DNA from: Poritiphilus sp965212595
GTDB lineage: Bacteria > Bacteroidota > Bacteroidia > Flavobacteriales > Flavobacteriaceae
Reading direction: 5' to 3'
NCBI GenBank assembly: GCA_965212595.1
Contig: CBDBVE010000005.1
Span: forward strand, 186,001-250,000
DNA length: 64,000 nucleotides
Both the position numbers and the translations under genes were made by a program. Positions 26,802 through 36,259 of the stretch are shown in pieces; the stretch's first letter is position 1; each line of letters starts with the position of its first letter. The notes beneath the pieces are model-generated. The model saw nothing but the letters and a program-made list of their open reading frames with translations, was not told the origin of the DNA and made no database searches.

Positions 26802-28024
26802 TACGAAACCACTTTTATTGCAATACGATGACAAGCATTATTAAGATAGCCTTTAGGGTTCCATCCTGGCAATACCATGGGTTGGGATCTATTTTGACTA
26901 TCCGTGGCACGCGCCCAAACTTCATAATAGCCTTTTCCAGGGAAGTTTATGGTGGCGGAAAAATGTTGCCAGGCAAGTCGGTTCACTGCTGTTTCGAGTA
27001 AACAGGAATTCCAGCTTCTTCCAAAGTCTATGGAATACTCCATTTTTGAAACCTCCAGTTCTCCTGCCCAGGCGTGCCCCTTAATTGTTAATTTCCTTCC
27101 TTCCTTGATAATGGCTCCGGATCTCGGCGAGGTAATAAGAGACTTTACCGGCATGGATTCAATAATACACATATCTTCGTCATTAACTTTGCTGCCGGGA
27201 GGTACCGGGTAGCACGGCACTCTATACGAATTACCTGTCATTTTAGCTCCATCGTGCACGATATTTCGAATACTGATGCGCTCTATCCATTTTCCGGAAG
27301 CAGACGCCGGCCATCCCCCTGCCACCAGTCTCAAAGGATATCCGTGAATTTCTGGAATGGGCTTTCCGTTCATCTCGAAGGCCAATAGGGTTTCATCCTG
27401 CAAAGCCTTGTCAATGGGTACCCCTCTTGAGATGACTTCTTTATTAGGATCTCGACTCAAATGAAGGTCTGCGGCATGATATCCAATATATAGTGTATCC
27501 GATTTCATACCCACGTCTTCCAAAACATCCCGTAACCTAATCCCGGTCCAGTTGGCACAAGACACGGCGCCTATAGTCCATTGGTTGCCTTTAGCCGGGG
27601 GGTTAAATTCGCTACGTCCATTTCCGCCACATTCAAGAGTAAGTTGGTAAGTATGTTTTGCGAACCTTGACTGGAGTTCTTTCAGGGTATATACTTTCTT
27701 TTGCCGGGCGGCTTCACCATCTAAGGTAAGCGTCCATTTGTTTCTATCAATAATCTCCGGAATTAGACCATTGTTGCGAACAAACATGTATTTGGCCGGG
27801 GTAATGTCATCATTTAGCAAATGCGCCCTGGCTTCAATATTCCAGGGTTTTTCATTCAGGACTACCATCTCCCTGTCCTTGCCAAAAGTTTTAAAAGGGT
27901 CTGTTTGCTGCAAGGCCAGCGGCAAGTATTCTGAGGGCATAAAATGCCCAAATACTATTTCGGTACCAAGGGTTGCAGATAGTATACTTAGGGCACTTCT
28001 CTCTATAAAAGTTCTTCTTTTCAA
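26801..28024 (-). CDS. Sulfite-oxidase-family molybdopterin enzyme (SorA/SoxC-like)
   Basis: 407 residues. The N-terminus has a twin-arginine-like signal (KRRTFIERSALSIL), which fits export of a folded molybdoenzyme. The oxidoreductase core carries the molybdenum-ligating Cys132 in LECGGNGRSEF, then WTIGAVSCANWTGIRLRDVL. The Mo-co dimerisation domain follows (KEGRKLTIKGHAWAGELEVS, WNPKGYLNNACHRI). Family knowledge: periplasmic oxidation of sulfite or a related compound. SoxC-type and SorA-type cannot be told apart safely, but the adjacent cytochrome and absence of other sox genes favour SorA. Confidence 0.85.
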   Translation of the reverse strand: MKRRTFIERSALSILSATLGTEIVFGHFMPSEYLPLALQQTDPFKTFGKDREMVVLNEKPWNIEARAHLLNDDITPAKYMFVRNNGLIPEIIDRNKWTLTLDGEAARQKKVYTLKELQSRFAKHTYQLTLECGGNGRSEFNPPAKGNQWTIGAVSCANWTGIRLRDVLEDVGMKSDTLYIGYHAADLHLSRDPNKEVISRGVPIDKALQDETLLAFEMNGKPIPEIHGYPLRLVAGGWPASASGKWIERISIRNIVHDGAKMTGNSYRVPCYPVPPGSKVNDEDMCIIESMPVKSLITSPRSGAIIKEGRKLTIKGHAWAGELEVSKMEYSIDFGRSWNSCLLETAVNRLAWQHFSATINFPGKGYYEVWARATDSQNRSQPMVLPGWNPKGYLNNACHRIAIKVVS

Positions 28025-28144
28025 TTTAGTCTTATCTAATGCTCACCCTAAATTACACAATTTAGAATGCCTGGAAAACGAACTCAAAACAAGAAAGCTA
28101 CTCTCAATTGATATTGAAGGCTAGGAACACTGACTTGCATTTTC

Positions 28145-28152
28145 TACCTTTG
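28145..28152 (+). promoter_or_regulatory. Probable -7 element of the RND exporter gene
   Basis: TACCTTTG matches TAnnTTTG and lies 24 bases before the ATG at 28177. No TTTG is found at the right upstream distance. Its position argues for 28177 rather than the earlier in-frame start at 28108. Confidence 0.45.
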
Positions 28153-28176
28153 CCGCCGATAACTGATATCACAGGA

Positions 28177-30576
28177 ATGGTAGCAAAGCTCACGCAGGGT
28201 TTTTGGGCGAAAACCGCCAGAATTATTCTTAGAAATAGAATTCTGATTCTAATAGGCATAGCAGCAATGACTGTTTTCCTTGCTTTGCAGTGGGAACATA
28301 TGCGTTTTTCCAACTCGGAAGCCAACCTTTTACCCGATGATCACCCTATTAATTTAGAGTACAATTCATTTCTGAACCTTTTTGGTGAAGAGGGAAATGC
28401 AATAGTACTGGCAATCAAGGATAGTAGTCTCTACACTCCTACAAAGTTTGCCCGTTGGAATCGTTTGAGTAAACAATTGGATGCCTTTCCTGAGGTCGAC
28501 TTTGTTCTTTCCACAGACAACCTTCAAGAACTTATTAAGGACAATGAAAAGCAGGAATTTGTCTTAAAACCATTTCTCAGTGAGGTACCCCAGGATCAAC
28601 AAACCGTTGATAGCCTTAAACAGCGGCTATTTAATGAACTGCCTTTCTATGATAATCTGCTTTTCAACAAAAAGAGTAAGACACTGAGAACCATCGTCTA
28701 TCTAGACAAGGATTTGGTAAACACCTCGGTTCGAAAAGACTTTATTCTAAAAGATCTGACCAACCTCGTAGATCAGTTTGAAAGTGAGACCAGTTTAGAT
28801 GTCCATATTTCGGGCATGCCTTACATCAGAACCAAGAACTCGCAAAATATCATCGATGAAATCGGGAAGTTTATAGCTGCTGCCCTGGCAGTTACCTCCC
28901 TGATCTTTTTCTTCTTTTTCAGAAGTGTCAGAGCCACCTTTATCTCCATGTGCGTGGTTATTATAGGCGTTATGTGGGCTTTTGGCGTTTTGGGCTTGCT
29001 GCAATACGAGATTACTGTCTTAACAGCGCTGATTCCGCCCCTTATCATCGTCATAGGCATCCCTAATTGTATTTTTCTCATCAATAAATACCAGCAGGAA
29101 GTAAAACGGCATGGCAATCAGGCACTCTCATTGCAAAGGGTAATTTCTAAAATTGGGAATGCCACTTTGATGACCAACGTTACAACGGCATCGGGTTTTG
29201 CCACCTTTATCATAACAGACAGCAAACTGCTAACCGAGTTTGGTACAGTGGCTTCCATAAACATCATTGGGATTTTCATCCTTTCTTTACTGATCATTCC
29301 GATAGTGTATAGTTTTATGTCCCTTCCAAAAACAAAACACCTAAAACATTTGAACAAGCGGTGGATAGATGCCTTTGTAAATTGGATGGAACATGTGGTT
29401 AGAAACAGAAGGATTACTGTTTATGTTATCTCCTTGATTTTGCTAATTGTGAGCATTATCGGTATTTATCAAATAAATATTTCGGGGAGTCCTATTGAAG
29501 ACATGCCGAAAAAGTCGGAATTCTTTAGCGACATTCGTTTTTTTGAAAAGGAGTTTGATGGTATAATGCCAGTAGAAATCGTCGTTGATACAGAACGAAA
29601 GAAGGGGGTTTTAAAACCTGCTACCCTAAGGCGTATGGATCAATTGGGAACTGTAATAGAGGAGACGCCAGAACTCTCAAAACCCATTTCTGTAGTTAAC
29701 CTCGTAAAGTATTCAAAGCAGGCATTCTATAACGGTATTCCAAAATACTATCAGCTGCCTACTTCTCAGGAGAACAATTTTATCATGGACATTGCCCGTA
29801 AGTCTCAAGACAATGGGGATTTACTCGAAAGCTTTGTAGACAGCACGGGCCAGGTGGCCAGGATAACCACCTTCATGAAGGATACCAAGACAGACCGGAT
29901 GGAGGAAATTGAAAAAGACCTCTTAGAAAACATTGCAAAAATATTTCCCTCGGATCGATACAAGGTCTATATGACAGGCAAAGCCTTATTATTTCTAAAG
30001 GGCACAAAGTACCTGGTTAAAAATCTTGTGCTTTCGTTAACTCTGGCAATAGGGCTAATTGCACTTTTTATGGCCTACCTTTTCAGGTCTTTTCGAATGA
30101 TCATCATTTCACTTATTCCAAACTTGCTGCCATTAGTTATTACAGCCGGGGTAATGGGATTTGTCGGAGTTCCTATTAAGCCTTCCACTATTTTGGTTTT
30201 TAGCGTTGCCTTCGGAATTTCTGTGGATGACACCATCCACTTTCTGGCGAAGTACAGGCAAGAACTAACTGCCAACCACTGGCGTATAAACAAATCGGTT
30301 TATGCCGCCCTAAGGGAGACAGGCGTAAGTATGTTTTATACTTCTATCGTCTTGTTTTTTGGCTTTTCGGTCTTTGTTATCTCTAATTTTGGAGGAACGG
30401 TTGCTCTGGGAGCATTGGTATCTGCTACCCTAATGTTCGCTATGCTGGCAAATCTAATTTTGCTGCCCTCTCTTTTGCTTTCACTGGAAAGAAGTATCGC
30501 CAACAAGGCAGTGTTGAAAAAACCACAAATTGATATCCTTCCAAAGGAAGAATTGAATACAAGTGAAAAGGACTAA
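28177..30576 (+). CDS. RND/MMPL-family transporter
   Basis: About 799 residues from ATG 28177. The frame opens at 28108, but the likely promoter lies inside that extension. The architecture is two repeats of one helix, a large periplasmic loop and five helices, with the SSD/MMPL pattern (LTALIPPLIIVIGIPNCIFL and LVFSVAFGISVDDTIHFLAK). GISVDDTIHF contains the acidic residues associated with proton flow. Members move lipids, hydrophobic compounds or hopanoids. The substrate here is unknown. It is divergent from the sulfite-oxidase operon and not obviously linked to it. Confidence 0.85.
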   Translation: MVAKLTQGFWAKTARIILRNRILILIGIAAMTVFLALQWEHMRFSNSEANLLPDDHPINLEYNSFLNLFGEEGNAIVLAIKDSSLYTPTKFARWNRLSKQLDAFPEVDFVLSTDNLQELIKDNEKQEFVLKPFLSEVPQDQQTVDSLKQRLFNELPFYDNLLFNKKSKTLRTIVYLDKDLVNTSVRKDFILKDLTNLVDQFESETSLDVHISGMPYIRTKNSQNIIDEIGKFIAAALAVTSLIFFFFFRSVRATFISMCVVIIGVMWAFGVLGLLQYEITVLTALIPPLIIVIGIPNCIFLINKYQQEVKRHGNQALSLQRVISKIGNATLMTNVTTASGFATFIITDSKLLTEFGTVASINIIGIFILSLLIIPIVYSFMSLPKTKHLKHLNKRWIDAFVNWMEHVVRNRRITVYVISLILLIVSIIGIYQINISGSPIEDMPKKSEFFSDIRFFEKEFDGIMPVEIVVDTERKKGVLKPATLRRMDQLGTVIEETPELSKPISVVNLVKYSKQAFYNGIPKYYQLPTSQENNFIMDIARKSQDNGDLLESFVDSTGQVARITTFMKDTKTDRMEEIEKDLLENIAKIFPSDRYKVYMTGKALLFLKGTKYLVKNLVLSLTLAIGLIALFMAYLFRSFRMIIISLIPNLLPLVITAGVMGFVGVPIKPSTILVFSVAFGISVDDTIHFLAKYRQELTANHWRINKSVYAALRETGVSMFYTSIVLFFGFSVFVISNFGGTVALGALVSATLMFAMLANLILLPSLLLSLERSIANKAVLKKPQIDILPKEELNTSEKD

Positions 30577-30638
30577 ATAATTTAGCCGGAAAGCTACATA
30601 TTTAACGACACCGTACTGTTCTTCTTACTTCAAAAAGT

Positions 30639-30646
30639 TATCTTTG
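30639..30646 (+). promoter_or_regulatory. Probable -7 element of asnS
   Basis: TATCTTTG matches the Bacteroidetes -7 consensus and stands 26 bases before the asnS start. No clear -33 element is visible. Confidence 0.5.
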
Positions 30647-30672
30647 CGGTTTTAATTTAGAAATGGTTCCAG

Positions 30673-32106
30673 ATGAAATCATATAGTGTTAAAGAACTAC
30701 TTCAATCCCCGCCTGTACTTCAAGAAGTTCAAGTAAACGGCTGGGTAAGGACATTTCGAAGCAACCGTTTTATCGCTTTGAATGATGGGTCTACTCTTAA
30801 GACCATTCAATGTGTCATAGATTTTGAGCAGTTCGATGAGGAACTGCTCAAGCAAATAGCTACCGGGGCAGCTCTAAAGGTGTCTGGCACCCTTGTTGAA
30901 AGTCAGGGAAAGGGCCAAGCCGTTGAAATTCAGGCAAAGGAAATTTATGTACACGGTACCGCCGATCCTGAAGAATATCCAATTCAGCCAAAAAAGCATT
31001 CTTTAGAATTCTTGAGAGAACAGGCCCATTTGAGGGTTAGGACAAATACGTTTGCAGCTGTAATGCGGGTACGCTCTGCACTCTCGTTTGCGATTCATCA
31101 GTACTTTCAAAAGAACGGATTCTATTATTTCCATGCACCCATTATTACCGGTTCTGATGCAGAAGGTGCAGGTGAAATGTTCCGCGTGACCACACTAAAT
31201 GATAAACAGCCTCCACTAAACGACGAAGGGGAAGTAAATTACAAAGAAGATTTTTTCGGCAAGGAGACGAATCTTACAGTTTCTGGCCAACTTGAAGCCG
31301 AAACCTATGCAATGGGTTTAGGTAAGGTATATACGTTTGGCCCTACCTTCAGAGCGGAGAATTCCAATACGTCACGCCACCTGGCAGAGTTTTGGATGAT
31401 AGAACCCGAAATGGCGTTCTACGATCTTGATGCCAATATGGATCTGGCCGAAGATTTTATCAAAGACATTATCAACTACCTCCTCAAGAACTGTGAGGAA
31501 GACCTGCTTTTCCTGGAAAAGCGGCTTTTAGACGAAGAAAAAACGAAACCACAGGCCGAACGTAGTGAAATGGCACTTATTGAAAAATTGCGGTTTGTGG
31601 TTGAAAACAATTTTAAAAGGGTAAGTTATACCGAAGCTATTGACATCTTGAAAAGTAGCAAGCCCAACAAAAAGAAGAAATTTCAATTCGTAATAAACGA
31701 ATGGGGTGCAGATCTTCAAAGCGAGCACGAAAGGTTTTTGGTTGAGAAACACTTCAAATGTCCTGTGATTTTGTTCGACTATCCGGCGAAGATCAAAGCA
31801 TTCTATATGCGATTAAATGACGATGGTAAAACCGTGAGGGCCATGGATATCCTCTTTCCCGGTATAGGCGAGATAGTTGGAGGTTCGCAGCGCGAGGAAC
31901 GCCTGGATGTTTTAAAGGAAAAGATAGATGCCCTGGATATTGACGAAAAAGAATTGTGGTGGTACCTGGATTTACGGAAATTTGGTACAGCGGTTCATAG
32001 CGGATTTGGGCTTGGATTTGAAAGGCTGGTGCAATTTGCGACAGGCATGGGTAATATCCGAGACGTAATTCCCTTTCCCCGAACCCCCCAAAACGCCGAG
32101 TTTTAA
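30673..32106 (+). CDS. asnS: Asparaginyl-tRNA synthetase
   Basis: 477 residues. It has an N-terminal OB-fold (VQVNGWVRTFRSNRFIALND) and a class II core with motif 2 (FRAENSNTSRHLAEFWMIEP) and motif 3 (GFGLGFERLVQFATGMGNIR). The FRAENSNTSRH segment and the IPFPRTP end are typical of AsnRS rather than AspRS. It charges tRNA-Asn with asparagine. It lies just upstream of rpoN in the same direction, an order I recall from other Bacteroidetes. Confidence 0.95.
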   Translation: MKSYSVKELLQSPPVLQEVQVNGWVRTFRSNRFIALNDGSTLKTIQCVIDFEQFDEELLKQIATGAALKVSGTLVESQGKGQAVEIQAKEIYVHGTADPEEYPIQPKKHSLEFLREQAHLRVRTNTFAAVMRVRSALSFAIHQYFQKNGFYYFHAPIITGSDAEGAGEMFRVTTLNDKQPPLNDEGEVNYKEDFFGKETNLTVSGQLEAETYAMGLGKVYTFGPTFRAENSNTSRHLAEFWMIEPEMAFYDLDANMDLAEDFIKDIINYLLKNCEEDLLFLEKRLLDEEKTKPQAERSEMALIEKLRFVVENNFKRVSYTEAIDILKSSKPNKKKKFQFVINEWGADLQSEHERFLVEKHFKCPVILFDYPAKIKAFYMRLNDDGKTVRAMDILFPGIGEIVGGSQREERLDVLKEKIDALDIDEKELWWYLDLRKFGTAVHSGFGLGFERLVQFATGMGNIRDVIPFPRTPQNAEF

Positions 32107-32151
32107 ATTGATTTTTTTAACTTTATAAGGCATAGATGAAAGCAACCCCAT

Positions 32152-33609
32152 ATGCTTAAACAACACTTACAATTTAAACTTTCCCAAAAGCTGTCACCTC
32201 AGCAAATTCAGCTTATGAAGCTGATACAGCTGCCTACCCAGGCTTTTGAGCAGCGGTTGAAACAGGAGTTGGAGGAAAATCCTGCTTTAGAAAGCGGAAA
32301 GGAAGATAGTGGTACTCTTGAAGATGATTATGGAGACAATTATGAAGGCGATTCTGAAGGAGAAAGCATTTCCTCTGAAGACATCAATATTGACGAATAT
32401 TTAAGTGATGATGAGGTTCCTGACTACCGCACAAGAGCTAATAATTACAGCGCCGATGACGATGAGAAGAGCATTCCTTATGCGGCCGGGATATCATTCA
32501 ATCAACATTTGATCAACCAACTTAATACCGTATATCTCAGCGATGAGGAATGGGCTATTGCCGAGTTTCTCGTGGGTAGTGTGGATGAGAGTGGATATAT
32601 CAGAAGGCCGTTGACCGATATCATGGATGATCTGGCCTTCACCCAAAATATTTACGTGGAGGAGTCCTCTCTTGAAAAGGTTTTGAAAATTGTTCAGGAA
32701 CTAGACCCTCCCGGTGTTGGTGCCAGATCACTTGATGAATGCCTGATCATACAATTAAGACGCAAAGAACAAACACTGCCGATTGAGCTGGCCATTCAGA
32801 TACTTGAAAAGTCGTTCGACCAGTTTACCAAAAAGCATTACAAAAAACTACTACAAAAGTACGATGTTACTGAAGAGCAACTGAGAGAAGCGATAAGCGA
32901 AGTAGAAAAGTTAAATCCTAAACCCGGTGGGTCTTATTCGGGCAGTAACAAGATTATTGAACATATCGTGCCCGACTTCTCCATCAAAATCGTAGAAGGA
33001 GAGTTAGAACTTAGCCTAAATGGCAGGAATGCGCCCGAGCTACATGTATCAAAAGAATACAGCAATATGCTGGCGGGCTATAAAGTGGCAAAAGATCGTT
33101 CAAAATCTCAAAAGGATGCCGTGCTCTTTATCAAGCAGAAGCTAGATGCGGCTAAATGGTTTATAGACGCAATTAAACAAAGACAGCAAACGCTTTTTGT
33201 AACCATGAACGCTATAATGCAATACCAAAAAGAATATTTCTTAACAGGTGATGAACGCAAATTGCGCCCAATGATCCTCAAAGATGTTGCCGATGCTATT
33301 GGTATGGATGTTTCCACAGTTTCCAGAGTAGCCAACAGCAAATATGTGGATACTCCTTATGGCACCAAACTTATCAAGGAATACTTTTCAGAATCCATGA
33401 AGAATGAGCAAGGTGAAGATGTGTCAACCAAGGAAATCAAAAAAATCCTTGAAACGGTAATTAGAGAGGAAGAAAAGCGCAAGCCATTGACAGATGATAA
33501 ACTGGCGGCCATCTTAAAAGAAAAAGGATATCCCATTGCAAGGCGAACCGTTGCAAAATACCGGGAGCAACTTGGGATTCCGGTGGCCCGACTCAGAAAG
33601 CAGATATAA
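32152..33609 (+). CDS. rpoN: RNA polymerase sigma-54 factor
   Basis: 485 residues. Region I is Gln/Leu-rich (FKLSQKLSPQQIQLMKLIQL, LEENPALES), region II is very acidic, and region III has the core-binding domain and helix-turn-helix (LKDVADAIGMDVSTVSRVAN). The C-terminal RpoN box is ARRTVAKYRE. It directs transcription from -24/-12 promoters with AAA+ activators. No activator gene is in the window. The stop shares one base with the start of the next gene. Confidence 0.95.
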   Translation: MLKQHLQFKLSQKLSPQQIQLMKLIQLPTQAFEQRLKQELEENPALESGKEDSGTLEDDYGDNYEGDSEGESISSEDINIDEYLSDDEVPDYRTRANNYSADDDEKSIPYAAGISFNQHLINQLNTVYLSDEEWAIAEFLVGSVDESGYIRRPLTDIMDDLAFTQNIYVEESSLEKVLKIVQELDPPGVGARSLDECLIIQLRRKEQTLPIELAIQILEKSFDQFTKKHYKKLLQKYDVTEEQLREAISEVEKLNPKPGGSYSGSNKIIEHIVPDFSIKIVEGELELSLNGRNAPELHVSKEYSNMLAGYKVAKDRSKSQKDAVLFIKQKLDAAKWFIDAIKQRQQTLFVTMNAIMQYQKEYFLTGDERKLRPMILKDVADAIGMDVSTVSRVANSKYVDTPYGTKLIKEYFSESMKNEQGEDVSTKEIKKILETVIREEEKRKPLTDDKLAAILKEKGYPIARRTVAKYREQLGIPVARLRKQI

Positions 33610-34214
33610 TGAGGCTGGTTTCAAGATTTATCTCCTTTATTTTTCACCCGCTTTTTATTCCCATCGCCGGTACAATCACCTACTTTGTCATCACCCCTAA
33701 GTACAGCCCGCTGGAGCTTCAAAGCGGTAATATTCTGCCAATTTTTATCCTTACAGTAATTATTCCAATTATAAGCTTCCTTATACTTAAGAATCTTGGC
33801 GTTATTACCTCTGTTTTTTTACCGGGAACTAAAGAACGGATTTATCCTCTGATGATCAGCATAGCACTCTTGCTAATGGTACTTCTTAAAGTTATTCCCA
33901 ATAATTACACCTCGGAGCTTTACTTCTTCTTTGTAGGTCTTATAGCTGCTGCTTCGGCAAGTTTATTCCTGGTCTTCCTGAATTTTAAGAGCAGCCTGCA
34001 TCTGATGGGAATGGGGAGCCTATTAATGTTCCTTATAAGCCTTAGCATTCATTTTGAGATAAATGTGACTATAGCCATTAGTCTATGCACCTTAGCAACA
34101 GGGCTGGTTGCTACCTCCCGACTTTATTTGAAGGCTCATGGAAGAGCTGAAGTGCTTATAGGGTTTTTAATAGGAGCCATTTCTCAACTTCTTACTTTAG
34201 AATTTTGGCTGTAA
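33609..34214 (+). CDS. Integral membrane protein of unknown function
   Basis: 201 residues with about six to seven membrane helices (for example GNILPIFILTVIIPIISFLI and LYFFFVGLIAAASASLFLVF). The start, with HPLFIPIAGT, and the total layout resemble small membrane proteins that follow rpoN in flavobacteria. A PAP2-like fold has been proposed for some relatives, but I see no phosphatase motif. The ATG overlaps the rpoN stop by one base, so expression is coupled. It ends six bases from the convergent ExbD gene without a visible terminator. Confidence 0.7.
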   Translation: MRLVSRFISFIFHPLFIPIAGTITYFVITPKYSPLELQSGNILPIFILTVIIPIISFLILKNLGVITSVFLPGTKERIYPLMISIALLLMVLLKVIPNNYTSELYFFFVGLIAAASASLFLVFLNFKSSLHLMGMGSLLMFLISLSIHFEINVTIAISLCTLATGLVATSRLYLKAHGRAEVLIGFLIGAISQLLTLEFWL

Positions 34215-34219
34215 CGCTC

Positions 34220-34678
34220 TCAGATCCCTTCGTCCAGGGTGACATAGTTGACCTTGAGGGCATCGACCTTTCTTAACTCTTGTTTTAAGTCGTCTAACAA
34301 GCCCATATTGGCCTCCCTGTCTATTTTTAGAGCTACGGTAATCTTTGGTCTCAAGGCCTCAGGAATCTTATTGCGCTTTTCAACTACCTTAGAGCCTACC
34401 AATGCCAAATCTACCAGTTTATCACCTATTTGAATTTTTGACTCTGTTCCGTGCGTTGCCTGGTGTTCAGTGTTTGGTTTTCCTATATAAATCTCTATAA
34501 CGAGGTCTTTATTCTCCAATTTCTTAATCTCGCTTGCTTCTGGCAAGGCGTTCTCTACCATAAGGGTGTTGTCTTTGATCACCGTAACTGTCATAAAGAA
34601 AAACAGTAGCATAAAAACAATATCAGGAAGGGAGGCTGTATTTACAGTGGCGCTTTGATCTTTTCTACTTCTTTGCAT
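34220..34678 (-). CDS. ExbD-type biopolymer transport protein, short form copy 1
   Basis: 152 residues with one membrane helix. The proton-pathway Asp lies in SLPDIVFMLLFFFMTVTVI, and the periplasmic domain ends with DLKQELRKVDALKVNYVTLD. It is clearly a duplicate of the ExbD at 36260-36742 (same start motif and same end). ExbD and ExbB use the proton gradient to energise TonB or related systems. It lies 21 bases after the longer ExbD. The two copies of the pair flank a PorT-like barrel gene. Confidence 0.88.
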   Translation of the reverse strand: MQRSRKDQSATVNTASLPDIVFMLLFFFMTVTVIKDNTLMVENALPEASEIKKLENKDLVIEIYIGKPNTEHQATHGTESKIQIGDKLVDLALVGSKVVEKRNKIPEALRPKITVALKIDREANMGLLDDLKQELRKVDALKVNYVTLDEGI

Positions 34679-34699
34679 AATTTGCTTAGTTAAAGTTTA

Positions 34700-35314
34700 T
34701 TATTGTACTTCTGCATCTACCAAATTCATCGGGTACATTTGTCTGACATGCTGTAACTTCTCCTTTAAGGATGTTCGGTCTTTTTTGGTAATTTCAGGAT
34801 TGCTGTATTGGGAATACATATCTTCAAAGGTTTTTCCGTAAAGCCTTAGCGCCTCCCGGTTTCTCAAAGCGTTATATGCTCCTACGAGCTCGTCCTGGAC
34901 TGTAATATAGGTACCATAATTGGCCTGTCTATGACTGCTTACAGATATTATAGCCTTAGTAGGGCTATCCGAAGAACCCTGATCCCTATCACCCTGACAA
35001 TAATTACAAAATGCCGGGTCTTCTAAAGTGGCGCCTCCATTATCTAAAAAATCTATCGCCAGAGTTTTGAGTCCAACCAGAGGAACGAGCTCCTCATTAA
35101 TCAGCACCTCACCTTTGTTATTCAAAATGATTGATAAGATGTTTCTTTTATAGCTGGGAATGGGAGGAGTCTCTCTCTCCAAACGCGGTAACTTTCTATC
35201 TAAGCCTGTATCCGCTTCGATAACCGTAGTTACAAGGAAGAAAATAAGTAATAAAAAAGCGATATCCGCCATGGAGCCCGCATTCACTTCTGGAGGGTCT
35301 TTTCTGTATGACAT
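34700..35314 (-). CDS. ExbD-type protein, long form copy 1, with CxxC insert
   Basis: 204 residues from the ATG at 35314, chosen because MSYRKDPPEVNAGSMADIAF matches its paralogue, while the frame upstream has no match. The helix holds the conserved Asp (SMADIAFLLLIFFLVTT). The periplasmic part is longer than in a normal ExbD and contains FCNYCQGDRD, a CxxC pair that is also in the paralogue (YCNYCKGKRD), and a helical tail. The role of the cysteine pair is unknown. It works in tandem with the short ExbD. Confidence 0.88.
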   Translation of the reverse strand: MSYRKDPPEVNAGSMADIAFLLLIFFLVTTVIEADTGLDRKLPRLERETPPIPSYKRNILSIILNNKGEVLINEELVPLVGLKTLAIDFLDNGGATLEDPAFCNYCQGDRDQGSSDSPTKAIISVSSHRQANYGTYITVQDELVGAYNALRNREALRLYGKTFEDMYSQYSNPEITKKDRTSLKEKLQHVRQMYPMNLVDAEVQ

Positions 35315-35484
35315 AATTTTGAGTTTAGATAAACAAAGGTTTCTTTGAAATCCAAGACATTTAGAAAAGCTCAATAAGGGGGCAGAATGAACGTAATTCC
35401 CTAGCACAAGACAGTCTTAGGAACTAGCTTTAAATAAAATATTCGTTCCCTATAGATTTATCAACTTTCGTGCCGAAGGGCGCT

Positions 35485-36165
35485 CTATAGTATGTAAAAA
35501 ATAATACCTATTCTCAGAGGGGTAAATCCTAGCTGCTCTCCTTCTGTGGTTTGTACATTGTCATCAAAAAGGTCGTTTAAGGCATAATAGGCATGAATAT
35601 TAAAGGTATTATATCCAAAACTAAGGGTAAGTCCGTATTGAAAATTACGCGTGTCTGTATTGAAGAAGGAGGTTTTTTCCTCATCCGAAACAAACTTAGA
35701 TCTGCTACCTACAATATACCCGAATTTTACTCCGGTATAGATTCGCCAAAATTTGTAGTCCGTAGCTGTAGAATTACGCCACCTCAACTCCAGAGGCATT
35801 TCAATTAAATGCGTTTCAATTTTGTTTCTCTTAAAAGAGACATCATCGTCAATTTTTGAGTATTGAAAACCATCAGTTGTTTCACTAGCGCGCAAATTAG
35901 TGTAATAAGAATTCACCGCATAGCCAAGACCAATGCCAATTGCAACATCCCTCCTTAGGCTAATGGGAATATCCTTAATAAACCCTCCTTGAAGGCCATA
36001 GGACAAATTTCTGAGTGAAATGCCGTCTGGCTTATTCAACAAAAAGTTATAGGTAAGCCCCACATAGAACTGATCTTCCAGATATGCGTTATCCTCGGAT
36101 GTCGACTGCTGCGCAAAAGCATTTGAAGAAATTGCCAAAACGAGAAAAAGAATTACGCCTCTCAT
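35485..36165 (-). CDS. Outer-membrane beta-barrel protein, PorT-like
   Basis: 226 residues from the ATG at 36165, where a normal signal peptide begins (MRGVILFLVLAISSNAFAQ). The open frame to 36216 would prepend 17 residues unlike a signal peptide. The mature part has the pattern of a small eight-strand barrel (FYVGLTYNFLL, LSYGLQGGFIKDIPI, LIEMPLELRWRN, FWRIYTGVKFGYIV) and ends in a strand (IGIIFYIL). It resembles PorT-family proteins, some of which are needed for type IX secretion. I cannot be sure of true PorT orthology. It sits between the two ExbD pairs. Confidence 0.7.
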   Translation of the reverse strand: MRGVILFLVLAISSNAFAQQSTSEDNAYLEDQFYVGLTYNFLLNKPDGISLRNLSYGLQGGFIKDIPISLRRDVAIGIGLGYAVNSYYTNLRASETTDGFQYSKIDDDVSFKRNKIETHLIEMPLELRWRNSTATDYKFWRIYTGVKFGYIVGSRSKFVSDEEKTSFFNTDTRNFQYGLTLSFGYNTFNIHAYYALNDLFDDNVQTTEGEQLGFTPLRIGIIFYIL

Positions 36166-36204
36166 GGGAAATAAAGTTACAGAATAATCCAGTGGAACCA
36201 TAAA

Positions 36205-36234
36205 AAAGCGCTTCAAACTGGTTTGAAGCGCTTT
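36205..36234 (-). terminator. Terminator after the ExbB/ExbD operon
   Basis: Perfect 14-bp inverted repeat (AAAGCGCTTCAAAC and complement) with two unpaired central bases, followed on the minus strand by TTTTTTA. It separates the ExbB operon from the PorT-like gene and the first ExbD pair. Confidence 0.9.
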
Positions 36235-36259
36235 ATACTATAATTTAAGATTGAAATGC

